A DNA stretch of 25,618 bases from a virus, in IMG/VR virus record IMGVR_UViG_3300048924_000110, positions 1 to 25,618 of that record; one strand, written 5' to 3'. Made by a program: the position numbers and the translations under genes. The notes beneath the pieces were generated by a model. It was given only the letters and a program-made list of their open reading frames with translations, did not search any database and was not told where the DNA came from. Shown here in pieces: positions 6,686 to 15,403 of this stretch. Every line of letters starts with the position of its first letter. The stretch's first letter is position 1.

Positions 6686-6717
6686 AGCCTGTCCTGCGAG
6701 CGTAGGATGGGCTTTTT
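6686..6717 (+). terminator. intrinsic terminator before the portal module
   Basis: Nested stem AGCC...GGCT and TCCT...AGGA followed by TTTTT. The hairpin DNA is nearly repeated at 7010-7038 inside the portal gene (see findings). Confidence 0.75.
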
Positions 6718-6751
6718 GATACTAAAATGCCTAAGCAGGAGGTGCCATCAA

Positions 6752-6952
6752 ATGGATGAAGCTATCAAACTGGGCGACCTACTCAAGCTACCTGACCTGG
6801 AGGAAGAAACAAAGCAACTCATTAACGCCAAACTACGTGAGTTGATAGGTGAGGTAAAGCCGCCTGTACCACTCACAGAAGCGCAGCAACAGGGCATGAT
6901 TAGCCTGATGCAAGAGTATCTACATGGCCCTGCGAAGAAAGAAGGTGAATAA
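6752..6952 (+). CDS. hypothetical protein upstream of the portal, 66 aa
   Basis: A 66-residue helical protein (MDEAIKLGDLLKLPDLEEE..., then PPVPLTEAQQQGMISLMQEYL). The start at 6752 is set by GGAGGTG at 6738-6744; the frame extends upstream to 6707 but that part covers the terminator. The stop is 2 bases before the portal ATG, so the two are coupled. No family is recognised. Confidence 0.6.
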   Translation: MDEAIKLGDLLKLPDLEEETKQLINAKLRELIGEVKPPVPLTEAQQQGMISLMQEYLHGPAKKEGE

Positions 6953-6954
6953 GC

Positions 6955-8709
6955 ATGCAGCAGACAGTTGATAAGCTGGCTGGAGAACTGGAGAAGCAAT
7001 ATAAAGATGGCCTGTCCTATTTCCGTAGGATGGGCTTTCTTGATAAATGGCCTGAGTATGAGCGGTTCAAAGCCTCTGACCAGTGGCCTGCTGCTACACA
7101 GCGTACTAAACACTTGCCGCGTCCAGTATTCAACGTCATTAAGATGATTGAGACACACAAGGTAGCGAACGTCATGAGTGAGCAGATTAAGATGATATTC
7201 AGCCTTGAAGAGGTTGACGATCAGCAGCCAGAACAAGAAGACGACCCAGGCGAACTGTTCAGCCGTAATAGTGAGGCAACATGGGAGCGTATCAAACAGG
7301 ATGAGCTCAACGAGGAGGCTTTGGACACAGCAGCCAACACAGGCACGGCTATATGGCATTACTACTGGGACAATGGCATTAAAGGCGGCAACAAGTACCC
7401 ATACATTGGAGAGATGGAGGGTGAAACTCTTGATCCGATTAATGTTTTCTTTGGTAACGAGCAACAAAGAAATGTCCAGAAGCAGCCTTTCATTATTATT
7501 TCCAGTCGCGAACCAGTCGAAAGTGTACGGGATTACGCAAGAGCCAACGGAATATCGACAGCCATGGCAAAGCAGATCAAACCGGACAAGGAAACTCAGG
7601 ATCAAGGGTATGACATGGCGAAGGTGGAGCTTAATGATAGTAACAAGGTAACGGTGCTTACGAGGTATTGGAAAGGAAATGGAAAGGTAATGTTTTGTAA
7701 GGTTGCCGCTGGTATTACCATCAAGAAACCAACATCGACCGGGTTATCCCTTTACCCCATCGCTGTCATGCAGTGGGATAGACGCAAGAAGTCCATACGC
7801 GGCATAGGAGACACGGAGGGGCTTATCCCTAACCAGAAGGCTATCAACACATTAGTAGCCATGCAGATCCTATCTGTGCAGCTTACAGGCTGGCCTAAGC
7901 TGGTGTACAAGTCTGGAGCTATCAACCCGAGCAAAGTAACCAATGCACCGGGTGAGATGATAGAGGACAATTCACCTCCTGGCAATGGTGGAGTGAGTTA
8001 CCTTAATCCGGGGCCAATAAGCGCTAATGCTGCCAACTTGGTCGAATCTATCATGGCCTTTACACGACAAATGACCGGAGCAGACGAGGCAGCGACTGGA
8101 TCAGCACCCAGCGCAGACCTTAACGCTACGGCTATTATGCTGCTACAAAAGGCGGCCGCTATCCCCATCGAGTCTATCAAGCGCCGTTTCTACCGGGCTA
8201 TAGAGGACATCGGGCGCATCTGGGAAGATTTCTTTAAGGTGAAGTACAACCTACCGCGTCAGGTTCTTCTGAAAGACGATGAAGGCGATGATTACGCCAC
8301 TATGTTTAATGGATCTCAGTATCAGAACGTAGGATTTACGCTTAAGATCGACGTCGGTCCATCATCCACATACAGTGAGTCATTAGTAGTTTCTGGACTT
8401 GAGAACGCGCTGGGTGCTGGTCACATCACGTATGAACAATACCTCAAGTATATGCCTAAGAACACAGTACCTTACCGGGACCGTCTCATGAAGGAAATGG
8501 ACGAGAAGAAAGGTATCATCGGCATGATGGAGCAGATCGTCGAACAAATGTCACCAGAGGAACGAGCCCAGTTCGACACGCTTACACCAGAACAACAGGT
8601 CATGACGCTACTTAATGTGGTTGCTCCACAACAGCCAGCACCAGAACAAATGATAGGACAAGCGCCACAGGCCGCACCAATGCAACAACCAATGCCAATA
8701 GGCATGTAA
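6955..8709 (+). CDS. portal protein (podovirus type)
   Basis: A 584-residue protein right after the packaging genes. It has the P22-like/podoviral portal layout: an N-terminal clip/wing region (RPVFNVIKMIETHKVANVMSEQ at about 57-78), a middle with TAIWHYYWDN and DPINVFFGN, a crown-type helix with NQKAINTLVAMQILSVQ, and a Gln/Pro/Met-rich disordered C-terminus. Portals are dodecameric rings through which DNA enters and leaves. The identity rests on order, length and these portal-like segments, not on a catalytic motif. Its early coding sequence contains a copy of the upstream terminator stem. Confidence 0.85.
   Translation: MQQTVDKLAGELEKQYKDGLSYFRRMGFLDKWPEYERFKASDQWPAATQRTKHLPRPVFNVIKMIETHKVANVMSEQIKMIFSLEEVDDQQPEQEDDPGELFSRNSEATWERIKQDELNEEALDTAANTGTAIWHYYWDNGIKGGNKYPYIGEMEGETLDPINVFFGNEQQRNVQKQPFIIISSREPVESVRDYARANGISTAMAKQIKPDKETQDQGYDMAKVELNDSNKVTVLTRYWKGNGKVMFCKVAAGITIKKPTSTGLSLYPIAVMQWDRRKKSIRGIGDTEGLIPNQKAINTLVAMQILSVQLTGWPKLVYKSGAINPSKVTNAPGEMIEDNSPPGNGGVSYLNPGPISANAANLVESIMAFTRQMTGADEAATGSAPSADLNATAIMLLQKAAAIPIESIKRRFYRAIEDIGRIWEDFFKVKYNLPRQVLLKDDEGDDYATMFNGSQYQNVGFTLKIDVGPSSTYSESLVVSGLENALGAGHITYEQYLKYMPKNTVPYRDRLMKEMDEKKGIIGMMEQIVEQMSPEERAQFDTLTPEQQVMTLLNVVAPQQPAPEQMIGQAPQAAPMQQPMPIGM
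7010..7046 (+). repeat. copy of the upstream terminator stem inside the portal gene
   Basis: Positions 7010-7038 match 6687-6715 at 24 of 29 bases. The first 9 and last 15 bases are identical; the only differences are 5 consecutive loop bases (ATTTC here, GCGAG there). Both are followed by a TTGATA-like stretch. The hairpin would also form here, with a weaker tail (TTTCTT). Confidence 0.75.
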
Positions 8710-8712
8710 GAC

Positions 8713-8744
8713 GGGCTTCTGCTGAGACTGCGGAGGCCCTTTCT
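8713..8744 (+). terminator. hairpin between portal and scaffold
   Basis: A ten-pair stem with two G-T pairs (GGGCTTCTGC 8713-8722, GCGGAGGCCC 8730-8739), a 7-base loop and a short TTTCT tail. It is probably a partial terminator or attenuator. Confidence 0.55.
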
Positions 8745-8787
8745 ATATACAATTTTGCTCCTACCATAGAGCAAGGAGGATTCAACT

Positions 8788-9585
8788 ATGTACGAAGAAC
8801 CGAACGCCAACCATAGCGAAGAGGAAGTAATTGAAACTGCTGCCGATCAGGTAGTAGAAGAGCAAGTTGACACACAAACAGAAGGGCAAGATTCCCCACC
8901 ACAGGAAGAGCCCAAAGGAATAAAGGTCAAGTACAACAAGGAAGAACGCTTTGTGCCAGAGGATGAGGTGCCGAATTGGGTCCAAAAGGGACTGAATTAC
9001 GATAAGGTGTCCGAAAAAGCCCAGCAAGCCGAGCGTTATCAGGAAATGCTTGACCGCACAGCGAGATACTACGGTTTCGATAACCACGACGATTATATGA
9101 TTGCGCTGGAACAGGCTGAAATGGACAAACGCATCCAGCAAGAGGCTGAAAAACTGAACGTTGATGAATCCGTCATTCGTGAGCATCTTCAACCGCTTAA
9201 CCAGAAGGTCAGCGAGTACGAAAAGCAACTCAATGAGCTTCGGGAAGCTGATGCATTGCGTCAAGTGGAAGCTCAGATTTCCGCTATGGAAAAGGACGAG
9301 ACACAATATCCTGACTTTGGCAAGTACAAAAACGATGTTATTAACCTTGCTGCCACTAATGGGTATCCGCTGGATGTTGCTTACAAGCTCTTTACATATG
9401 ACGAGCGAGTGAACACAGCGCGTACCCAAGCAGAACAAGAGGCAATACGAAAACTACAACAAAACGCGGACAGCTCCACAGGCTCTCTCGGTGCAGATGC
9501 GCCAGATCAAAAGGGTGGATACCTCAGTATGAGCCCTGCTGAGCGTAAAGCATTCAGAGATAGCAGGCGTGGACGCGTAATCTAA
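8788..9585 (+). CDS. capsid scaffolding protein
   Basis: A 265-residue acidic, helical protein directly before the major capsid gene, the usual place and size for a scaffold. Residues 1-50 are Glu/Gln-rich and disordered. Residues about 70-180 are coiled-coil-like (KVSEYEKQLNELREADALRQ). The C-terminal 30 residues (LSMSPAERKAFRDSRRGRVI) are basic and helical, as in scaffold tails that bind the capsid protein. The ATG follows AAGGAGGA. It would guide procapsid assembly and leave on maturation. The assignment is by position and composition. Confidence 0.8.
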   Translation: MYEEPNANHSEEEVIETAADQVVEEQVDTQTEGQDSPPQEEPKGIKVKYNKEERFVPEDEVPNWVQKGLNYDKVSEKAQQAERYQEMLDRTARYYGFDNHDDYMIALEQAEMDKRIQQEAEKLNVDESVIREHLQPLNQKVSEYEKQLNELREADALRQVEAQISAMEKDETQYPDFGKYKNDVINLAATNGYPLDVAYKLFTYDERVNTARTQAEQEAIRKLQQNADSSTGSLGADAPDQKGGYLSMSPAERKAFRDSRRGRVI

Positions 9586-9599
9586 GGAGATGACCAAAC

Positions 9600-10574
9600 A
9601 TGGCAACACAAGTACAAGGGTATAACGCAACAACTGGAGTTAACGCACTGACAGCAGAACAAGCAGAGTTTTACCAAGACGAAATGCTAGAAAGACTTAT
9701 TCCAGAACTCCAATGGACTAAATTTGCTGAGAAAAATAAGAACATTCCTAAACGTAAGGGTGCGACAACAAGCTTCCGCCGCCTCAACTCGCTGGCTGTT
9801 AATACAACAGCTCTGACCGAGGGCGTTACACCAGATGGCGTAAACTTGGATATCGTAAAGCTCACAGCTACAGTTCAAGAGTATGGAGCATGGGCGAAAA
9901 TTTCTGAGTTTATTGACTTGACAGGCCTTGATCCTTTGCTGCAAGAAACATCCGGCCTGATGGGGGAGAATGCTGGAGAGTCAATTGATGTTATTTCTCG
10001 TGATGTTGTTGCAGCTGGTACGAACGTATTCTATGCAAACGGAAAGGCATCCCGTAGTACATTGCTGCCGGCAGATAAGATCACAGCGCTGGATATCCTG
10101 AAGGTACGCCGGACAATGAAACGTAACAAGGTTAAACCCATCCGTTTGCCTAATGGCGGTACTGGTTATGTGGCGCTGGTTCACCCGGACGTAGCACTCG
10201 ACATCATGCAGTTGCAAGAGTGGAAGGATCAAAACACTTATGTAGATACCAAGAACCGTGAGGAAGGTATGCTGGGCAAAATGTACGGCATCTACTTCAT
10301 GGAAGTGGACAACGGCGTTAAATATGCTTCTGGTTCTGCTGGTGCTCCTGCTGCCAATGACGCATACGCTACTATCTTCCTTGGTCGCGGTGCTTATGGC
10401 CTGCCGGATATTGAGGGCAGCATGAAGCCTGAAATTATCGTTCACCCAGCTGGTAGCGGTGGTGTAGCCGACCCATTGAACCAGTTCAATACTGTAGCTT
10501 GGAAATGTGCATTCGCGGCTTTACGTTTGCAAGAGCTTGCTATTGTACGGTACGAATCTGGCGCAACAGTTTAA
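9600..10574 (+). CDS. N4-gp56-family major capsid protein
   Basis: A 324-residue HK97-fold capsid protein of the N4-gp56 family. The family hallmarks are seen: NALTAEQAEFYQDEMLERL near the start, then KGATTSFRRLNSL, TALTEGVTPDG, then GYVALVHPDVALDIM and MYGIYFMEVDNG in the middle, and GGVADPLNQFNTVAWKCAFA near the C-terminus. It builds the icosahedral shell. The ATG follows TAAGGAG. It is flanked downstream by a strong TTCG-loop terminator, which fits high expression of this gene. The family is typical of short-tailed phages. Confidence 0.95.
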   Translation: MATQVQGYNATTGVNALTAEQAEFYQDEMLERLIPELQWTKFAEKNKNIPKRKGATTSFRRLNSLAVNTTALTEGVTPDGVNLDIVKLTATVQEYGAWAKISEFIDLTGLDPLLQETSGLMGENAGESIDVISRDVVAAGTNVFYANGKASRSTLLPADKITALDILKVRRTMKRNKVKPIRLPNGGTGYVALVHPDVALDIMQLQEWKDQNTYVDTKNREEGMLGKMYGIYFMEVDNGVKYASGSAGAPAANDAYATIFLGRGAYGLPDIEGSMKPEIIVHPAGSGGVADPLNQFNTVAWKCAFAALRLQELAIVRYESGATV

Positions 10575-10579
10575 TATAC

Positions 10580-10600
10580 GGAGCCTTCGGGCTCCTTTTA
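10580..10600 (+). terminator. intrinsic terminator after the capsid gene
   Basis: GGAGCC-TTCG-GGCTCC (10580-10595) followed by TTTTA. A stable tetraloop hairpin 5 bases after the capsid stop and 18 bases before the next ribosome binding region. Confidence 0.85.
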
Positions 10601-10618
10601 ATTTGAGGAGGAAACAAC

Positions 10619-10948
10619 ATGGCAACGAAAGATACTGAGAAAACACCGGAACAGATTCAGTTGGAAGAGAAGGATATGGAACGACAAGCAGCGGCGGCCG
10701 AAAAAAGTGTATTGGAACAGCTCAAGGCAATGCCAAAAGTGAAAATTATGATTCCTGATGATCCAGCTAACCCCAATGATAAGGTGGTACCCATCGGATT
10801 TAATGGCGTAGTGTACACGGTGCCACGTGGAAAATCTGTAGATGTGCCACAAGCAATCGCAGAAATTTACATGTACAGCTATGAAAAGACTCGTGAGGTC
10901 AATCAACGCATTGAGAACAGCACCAAAACAGAAATAAAAGGAATGTAA
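10619..10948 (+). CDS. conserved capsid-adjacent protein, 109 aa
   Basis: A 109-residue protein with a charged helical start (residues 1-40), then a small beta domain (PKVKIMIPDDPANPND, then VVPIGFNGVVYTVPRGKSVDV) and a helical end. Proteins with this pattern (KIxIP...VxNGxxYxVxRGxxVxVP) often follow the major capsid gene in many tailed phages; the role is not established. The ATG follows GAGGAGG. Terminators lie on both sides, so it is effectively a single-gene unit. Confidence 0.65.
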   Translation: MATKDTEKTPEQIQLEEKDMERQAAAAEKSVLEQLKAMPKVKIMIPDDPANPNDKVVPIGFNGVVYTVPRGKSVDVPQAIAEIYMYSYEKTREVNQRIENSTKTEIKGM

Positions 10949-10950
10949 TA

Positions 10951-10974
10951 AGGCCCCGTTTGGGGCTCTTTTGT
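10951..10974 (+). terminator. intrinsic terminator
   Basis: GGCCCC-GTTT-GGGGCT stem followed by CTTTTG, directly after the stop of the 109-aa gene. Confidence 0.8.
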
Positions 10975-10994
10975 CTATTGAGGGGTGATACAGC

Positions 10995-11579
10995 GTGACA
11001 TTACAAGAAATGCTGGACGAAATTGCGGAGAAATACCCGCATGGCCTGTCCAATGACAGCGTAATCCGTAAGATAAACGTGATACAAAACGAACTGTTTC
11101 GTACAACATTTCGCATAAATACGATGTGGCAAATGGACATATTGAAGGATGTATTTTCCTATCCTTTGCCCTGTGCTAGAACTAATGTTATTGATGTGCT
11201 AGTTAATGATATGGAATACATGTATCAGGATGTCAAAAAAGGCGCTAATACACCATTCTATTACTTCACTGATGGTGGAGAGTTAGGCATATATCCTACA
11301 CCTATTGAGGATGTAGATGGTGGTCTGACTATATTTTATAACCGGGAACCACAACAATTAACATCAGGTAACACATCCGTAGAACCTGAGTTGGATAGGG
11401 ACTTCCATATGCTTCTTGTATATGGAGCGCTGGTGCAAATTGCCGAGAATTTCAATGATGTGGCGATGGTTAATAACTATACTGCCAAGTACAACGGCTT
11501 GATTACAGAGTTCCAAAAGGCCGATGATGAAACCCCGGATTACCCTGTTATTGAAGATGTCATGGGGGTGTGGTCATGA
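10995..11579 (+). CDS. putative head-tail adaptor protein
   Basis: A 194-residue protein with a GTG start after GAGGGGTGA. The N-terminal helices (MTLQEMLDEIAEKYPHG, then DSVIRKINVIQNELFR), a beta middle (GELGIYPTPIEDVDGG) and C-terminal helices (LLVYGALVQIAENFNDV) match the layout of adaptor proteins that bind below the portal, such as the gp4-type or 'phage adaptor' proteins of short-tailed phages. Its position just after the capsid genes fits. The family is inferred from layout and context. Confidence 0.65.
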   Translation: MTLQEMLDEIAEKYPHGLSNDSVIRKINVIQNELFRTTFRINTMWQMDILKDVFSYPLPCARTNVIDVLVNDMEYMYQDVKKGANTPFYYFTDGGELGIYPTPIEDVDGGLTIFYNREPQQLTSGNTSVEPELDRDFHMLLVYGALVQIAENFNDVAMVNNYTAKYNGLITEFQKADDETPDYPVIEDVMGVWS

Positions 11580-13186
11580 GCCAAGCATCACAGTTAATTG
11601 CGAGCCAGTACCGAAATGCTGAGGTCAATAAGCGTATGTGGGGCGATGCGTTCTACTACGTAAAAGTATTTGGAGCAGTTGGTAACGGAACAACTGATGA
11701 TACAGCCGCGATTCAATTAGCTATAGACAGCGCTTCTTTACTGGGTGGAGGAAATGTTTACTTTACCCCAGGGGTCTACTTGTGTGGCCCATTAACATTA
11801 AGGGACAACGTTCGGCTCATGGGCAGCGGGAAGATAACAACCACTTTGAAATTTAAAGATGCCGGAAATGATCATATCCTATCTGGTACATCAATTCAAA
11901 ATGTAGGTATAACCGACCTGACCATTGAAGGTAATAAAAGCAAACAAACATTAGGCGATAACGGTATCATGCTACAAAGCGTTACGACCGCGTTAATCCA
12001 AGCAGTTACTATAAAAAATGTGATTGGTCATGCTGTTGCTGTTCAAGGTTCGACAAACATTGAGATTGATATGAATGAGTTTGCCAATAACAATGGTAAT
12101 GGCATCATGTTTTCTGATGCTAAAATGTTGGATATCACATCAAATACCATACACGGTAATAAGCAGCGTGGTATAAGCAGCTATGGGTCAGTACAAAACG
12201 GATCAGAATACATTACTATTTCCGAAAATGAAATTTACGAAAATACACTAGATGGTATTAGGTTGGAGTATGTTTCTCCTACAGTTAATGCCTGTCGTTA
12301 CGTTACTATTGACGGGAATATTGTACGGAATAATGTGTCACACGGCATTACAGTACGTGCAGAAAGTACCATGATCACTAATAATCAGGTCATAGAGAAT
12401 GGTACGACATCATCTGAACAGGGAATTGTTGTTCAAGCGCTCAATTCAGTAATTGACGGTAACATGGTTATTAGTAATTCTGGTGTTGGTATAGACATGG
12501 GCAACTGCGCGAGATGTGTAGTGACCGATAACCTGGTCACGTTCAGTGGGCTGCTAGGTATTGAAATAAATTCGACCGTGCACACAACGGTGGTCGGAAA
12601 CACGGTAATGTTGAACAACAAAACCAACTATGGAATGACCGTAACCGCTGGTATTATGGTCCATTTGGGAGATCCATTTGTCACAGCGGACGGATTCTCT
12701 GAGAATATAGTAATTGCAAATAACCGTATTGAGAATGGGAACAATCAAAAGTATGGAGTTTATGTATCTGCTGACAGCAAGTACGTAAAAATAACCGGCA
12801 ATGTATGTAAGGGTAGTGGCTCGGTAACAGATATCTATTGTCTATCTAACCTTATAAGTGTTGATGGTAATGTTACAGGGGCTTCGCCACCGGACGTTAT
12901 CTCGATATCATCTACTTATGATATGCAAATACCTGTTCACGTCGAAATATTTAAAATAACTGGTAACACAACAATGAATTCCCTTAAGTTGGATGGAAAT
13001 ATACTCCCATTTGGGAAGAGAATTACCATGTTATTCACAGGGGCAATGATCGTACAACATAAGAGTGTGGCAAATGGAAATATATCATTACAAGGCTCTG
13101 TAAATTTACAGTCTACAACAGACACAGTCCTCGAATTACTCTGCACCGGTACTGGATGGGTTGAAACATCCCGAAGCATCAAGTAA
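11576..13186 (+). CDS. beta-helix tailspike, pectate-lyase/GH28-like
   Basis: A 536-residue protein. Residues about 25-50 hold the typical opening of GH28/pectate-lyase-3-like tailspikes (VKVFGAVGNGTTDDTAAIQ). Then come many right-handed beta-helix rungs, visible as repeated NxI..N..GI patterns (for example ITISENEIYENTLDGIRLE, MITNNQVIENGTTSSEQGI). The last about 60 residues (ISLQGSVNLQSTTDTVLEL, ending WVETSRSIK) look like a trimerisation or carbohydrate-binding beta cap. It probably binds, and may cut, host surface polysaccharide; no catalytic residues could be assigned. The ATG at 11576 overlaps the adaptor stop and follows GGGGGTG. Confidence 0.85.
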   Translation: MSQASQLIASQYRNAEVNKRMWGDAFYYVKVFGAVGNGTTDDTAAIQLAIDSASLLGGGNVYFTPGVYLCGPLTLRDNVRLMGSGKITTTLKFKDAGNDHILSGTSIQNVGITDLTIEGNKSKQTLGDNGIMLQSVTTALIQAVTIKNVIGHAVAVQGSTNIEIDMNEFANNNGNGIMFSDAKMLDITSNTIHGNKQRGISSYGSVQNGSEYITISENEIYENTLDGIRLEYVSPTVNACRYVTIDGNIVRNNVSHGITVRAESTMITNNQVIENGTTSSEQGIVVQALNSVIDGNMVISNSGVGIDMGNCARCVVTDNLVTFSGLLGIEINSTVHTTVVGNTVMLNNKTNYGMTVTAGIMVHLGDPFVTADGFSENIVIANNRIENGNNQKYGVYVSADSKYVKITGNVCKGSGSVTDIYCLSNLISVDGNVTGASPPDVISISSTYDMQIPVHVEIFKITGNTTMNSLKLDGNILPFGKRITMLFTGAMIVQHKSVANGNISLQGSVNLQSTTDTVLELLCTGTGWVETSRSIK

Positions 13187-13197
13187 GGAGGTTGATT

Positions 13198-14592
13198 ATG
13201 CAAGCTTGGCCTAACGTACCTCAAAAGACAAAGCAGGCTGTGGTTAATCTAGCTGGTGGGGTAAACCAAGCCGTTGAGCCTATTGAAATCAATGACTCTC
13301 AATGTTTGTCTGTGGTAAATATGGATTCAGCGGTGTACCCCACTGTACAGGTTGTCGATGGGTACACCTCATACCTGCAGCATGAAGGATTAATAAATAA
13401 AATTTTCAGGTTTAAGGGAGAATGGTATAGCGGTAACTCGCGCGGGTTGTACAAGCTTTCCCCCTCCTTGGTGTGGACGCCGATCTATTCGTATTCCGAC
13501 TCTAACGATGACCGTCTATGGGATGTATCAATGTTTTTTGATGGAAGCAAGCTGTATTTTCTCGACGGGAGTCTCCAGCTTCAACAATATGATGGCACGA
13601 CATTGTCCCTAGTCACTGGCGCTCCGTCTGGAAGTGCATTCATGACCACTCACTCCAATCGGTTCTTTTTAGCTGGTAAAGGTGATAACCTGTTGTCCTT
13701 CTCAGGGCTGCGGGATGCCAACGATTGGAGCAGCACGGACAAGTATGTGGGTACAGGTAAGATCACCGTGGAAACGGCCGATGGAGAGAAGCCAAGTGGA
13801 TTGACCGCTTTTTCTAACCATGTCATACTGTTTAAAAAGAACACGATGCATAAGCTGTTTGGTGAGGATTCTACTAACTTCAACATGACGCAACCATACG
13901 GCGTAGGATGCGTTTCAGACCGTTCTATTGTGCCTACAAGGGATTCTCTTTACTGGCTTGGCCCTGACGGATTCTACGACTACATGGGAGGCGCTGCGCC
14001 TACGAAGATCAGTGACCCGATAAAAAATTACATTACCCAAATAAATACAACATACGCCCATCGCTGTGTGGCTGGCACAGATGGGCGTTTTGTTTATCTA
14101 TCACTGGTGACTGGCACGGCAACACAACCTAACGTCACATTGAAATACGACATACAGGGTGGTCGTTGGTGGCCTGTTAGCTTCGTGGCAACGTCTTATT
14201 TCCTTGACGGTCAAACGCTGTACTTCGGTACGGCAGACGGCAAGATCATGAAGGTGGGAGGCAATGACTTTGCGGGATCAGCAATCAGCTGGTCCATTGA
14301 AACCAAACCATTTTCAGAAGACGACGAAACAGTCAGAAAGACCATCAACCGTCTGTTTATCGTAGCTGACATAGAGCCTGGCTCTACTCTCAATGTTGCC
14401 TATACTGGCGGTACAGAAGGTGGTACGTGGAATCAGGTGTATACGACCAGCAATGGTACAGGTGCAATCCAAAGTATTCGTATCCCGGTTATTGTTCGTA
14501 CGCCTGAAACGTGGTACCGGCTTAAGCTGTCGGGCACAGGAAAAGCAAAGATACATCGTATTATAAGAGAGGTGAGCAAGCGCAATGGCTAA
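13198..14592 (+). CDS. beta-propeller tail hub/nozzle protein
   Basis: A 464-residue protein of repeated four-strand blades: LINKIFRFKGEWYSGNSRGLYKL, DGSKLYFLDGSLQLQQYDG, SNRFFLAGKGDNLLSFSG, DSLYWLGPDGFYDY, DGRFVYLSL and QTLYFGTADGKIMKVG are successive blade-like units. This resembles the propeller hubs of short tails (P22 gp10, T7 gp12-like nozzle), which close the portal channel and carry the spikes. The ATG at 13198 is 6 bases after AAGGAGG; a TTG at 13192 is too close to it. The C-terminal domain, from about 380, is beta-rich. The function comes from fold and position. Confidence 0.7.
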   Translation: MQAWPNVPQKTKQAVVNLAGGVNQAVEPIEINDSQCLSVVNMDSAVYPTVQVVDGYTSYLQHEGLINKIFRFKGEWYSGNSRGLYKLSPSLVWTPIYSYSDSNDDRLWDVSMFFDGSKLYFLDGSLQLQQYDGTTLSLVTGAPSGSAFMTTHSNRFFLAGKGDNLLSFSGLRDANDWSSTDKYVGTGKITVETADGEKPSGLTAFSNHVILFKKNTMHKLFGEDSTNFNMTQPYGVGCVSDRSIVPTRDSLYWLGPDGFYDYMGGAAPTKISDPIKNYITQINTTYAHRCVAGTDGRFVYLSLVTGTATQPNVTLKYDIQGGRWWPVSFVATSYFLDGQTLYFGTADGKIMKVGGNDFAGSAISWSIETKPFSEDDETVRKTINRLFIVADIEPGSTLNVAYTGGTEGGTWNQVYTTSNGTGAIQSIRIPVIVRTPETWYRLKLSGTGKAKIHRIIREVSKRNG

Positions 14593-15337
14593 TGTTATAT
14601 TACCTACGGTTAACCCAAGTTTAGGTGATATCAGCCAGTCCAATGTAGATCAATTACGTTCGCTGGTGAAGCAGCTTCATAATGCAGCAGTTCAGCAGAC
14701 AGAAGAATTGCTATATCTGCTCAATAACCTTGACACCAAGAATATCAATGAAATTGATGGTGATATCCTTGTTACTGGCACGATTACGGCAGCAAAAATG
14801 AACGTTCAAAAGTTATCTGCTATTGCCGCGGACCTCGGAACAATTACGGCCGGAGTGATCGATTCAGTTGAAATATATGGATCATATATCGCAACAAGCC
14901 GTGATGAGTTCCCTAAAGTAGAAATGTCACCAGAAGGATTTAAAGCGTATGGCCCACAAGGTGGAGAATCCATGTCACTTGGTCAAGCTGATGATGGTGG
15001 AGCATTGTTGTTTATGGATAACGGATCGCCGCGCGGCTCAATCTTTGGTGATGCGGAAGGATTCCATGTAGGTAATATGGCTAGTGTTCATATTAAATCT
15101 ACTGATGATAAGACTTATCTTGATGGTGCAGTCAGTTTTGAAAATGCAACGGAAGTAAGCGGGCTTAGGATATGGAATGTCCAAGATTTGCAACAGCAAC
15201 TTGCAGAAATTAATGGTGATATTCTTCAAAATATGATAATCAACGCCACCTTTGATAATAGTACGAGGAATTTAAAATTGTTCAGTAAAACGAGAACTGT
15301 TGCTACAGTATTCATTCCTGCAAGTGCACCTGAATAA
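14585..15337 (+). CDS. tail fibre / host-interaction protein
   Basis: A 250-residue protein. A helical start (residues 10-50) is followed by a fibre motif common in Gram-positive siphovirus tail proteins: GTITAAKMNVQKLSAIAADL then GTITAGVIDSVEIYGSYI (about 65-103). A beta-repeat part follows (GGESMSLGQADDGGALLFMD, GSPRGSIFGDAEGFHVGN), then a C-terminal helix and beta end. It probably forms a trimeric fibre or a part that joins to the spike. It overlaps the propeller gene by 8 bases. The fibre motif is seen; the binding target is unknown. Confidence 0.7.
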   Translation: MANVILPTVNPSLGDISQSNVDQLRSLVKQLHNAAVQQTEELLYLLNNLDTKNINEIDGDILVTGTITAAKMNVQKLSAIAADLGTITAGVIDSVEIYGSYIATSRDEFPKVEMSPEGFKAYGPQGGESMSLGQADDGGALLFMDNGSPRGSIFGDAEGFHVGNMASVHIKSTDDKTYLDGAVSFENATEVSGLRIWNVQDLQQQLAEINGDILQNMIINATFDNSTRNLKLFSKTRTVATVFIPASAPE

Positions 15338-15403
15338 TCTCGTTTACTCTCTCTTTGTCAAATGGTAGAATTAGGGCAAATCTACTATTCGGGGGAACCA
15401 AAC

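Noticed and set aside
6748-7605. 285-codon open frame on the - strand
   Set aside because: It is the antisense of the portal gene and its small upstream neighbour. It covers the terminator at 6686-6717 region border, has no ribosome binding site and has a Cys/Leu-rich composition typical of shadow frames.
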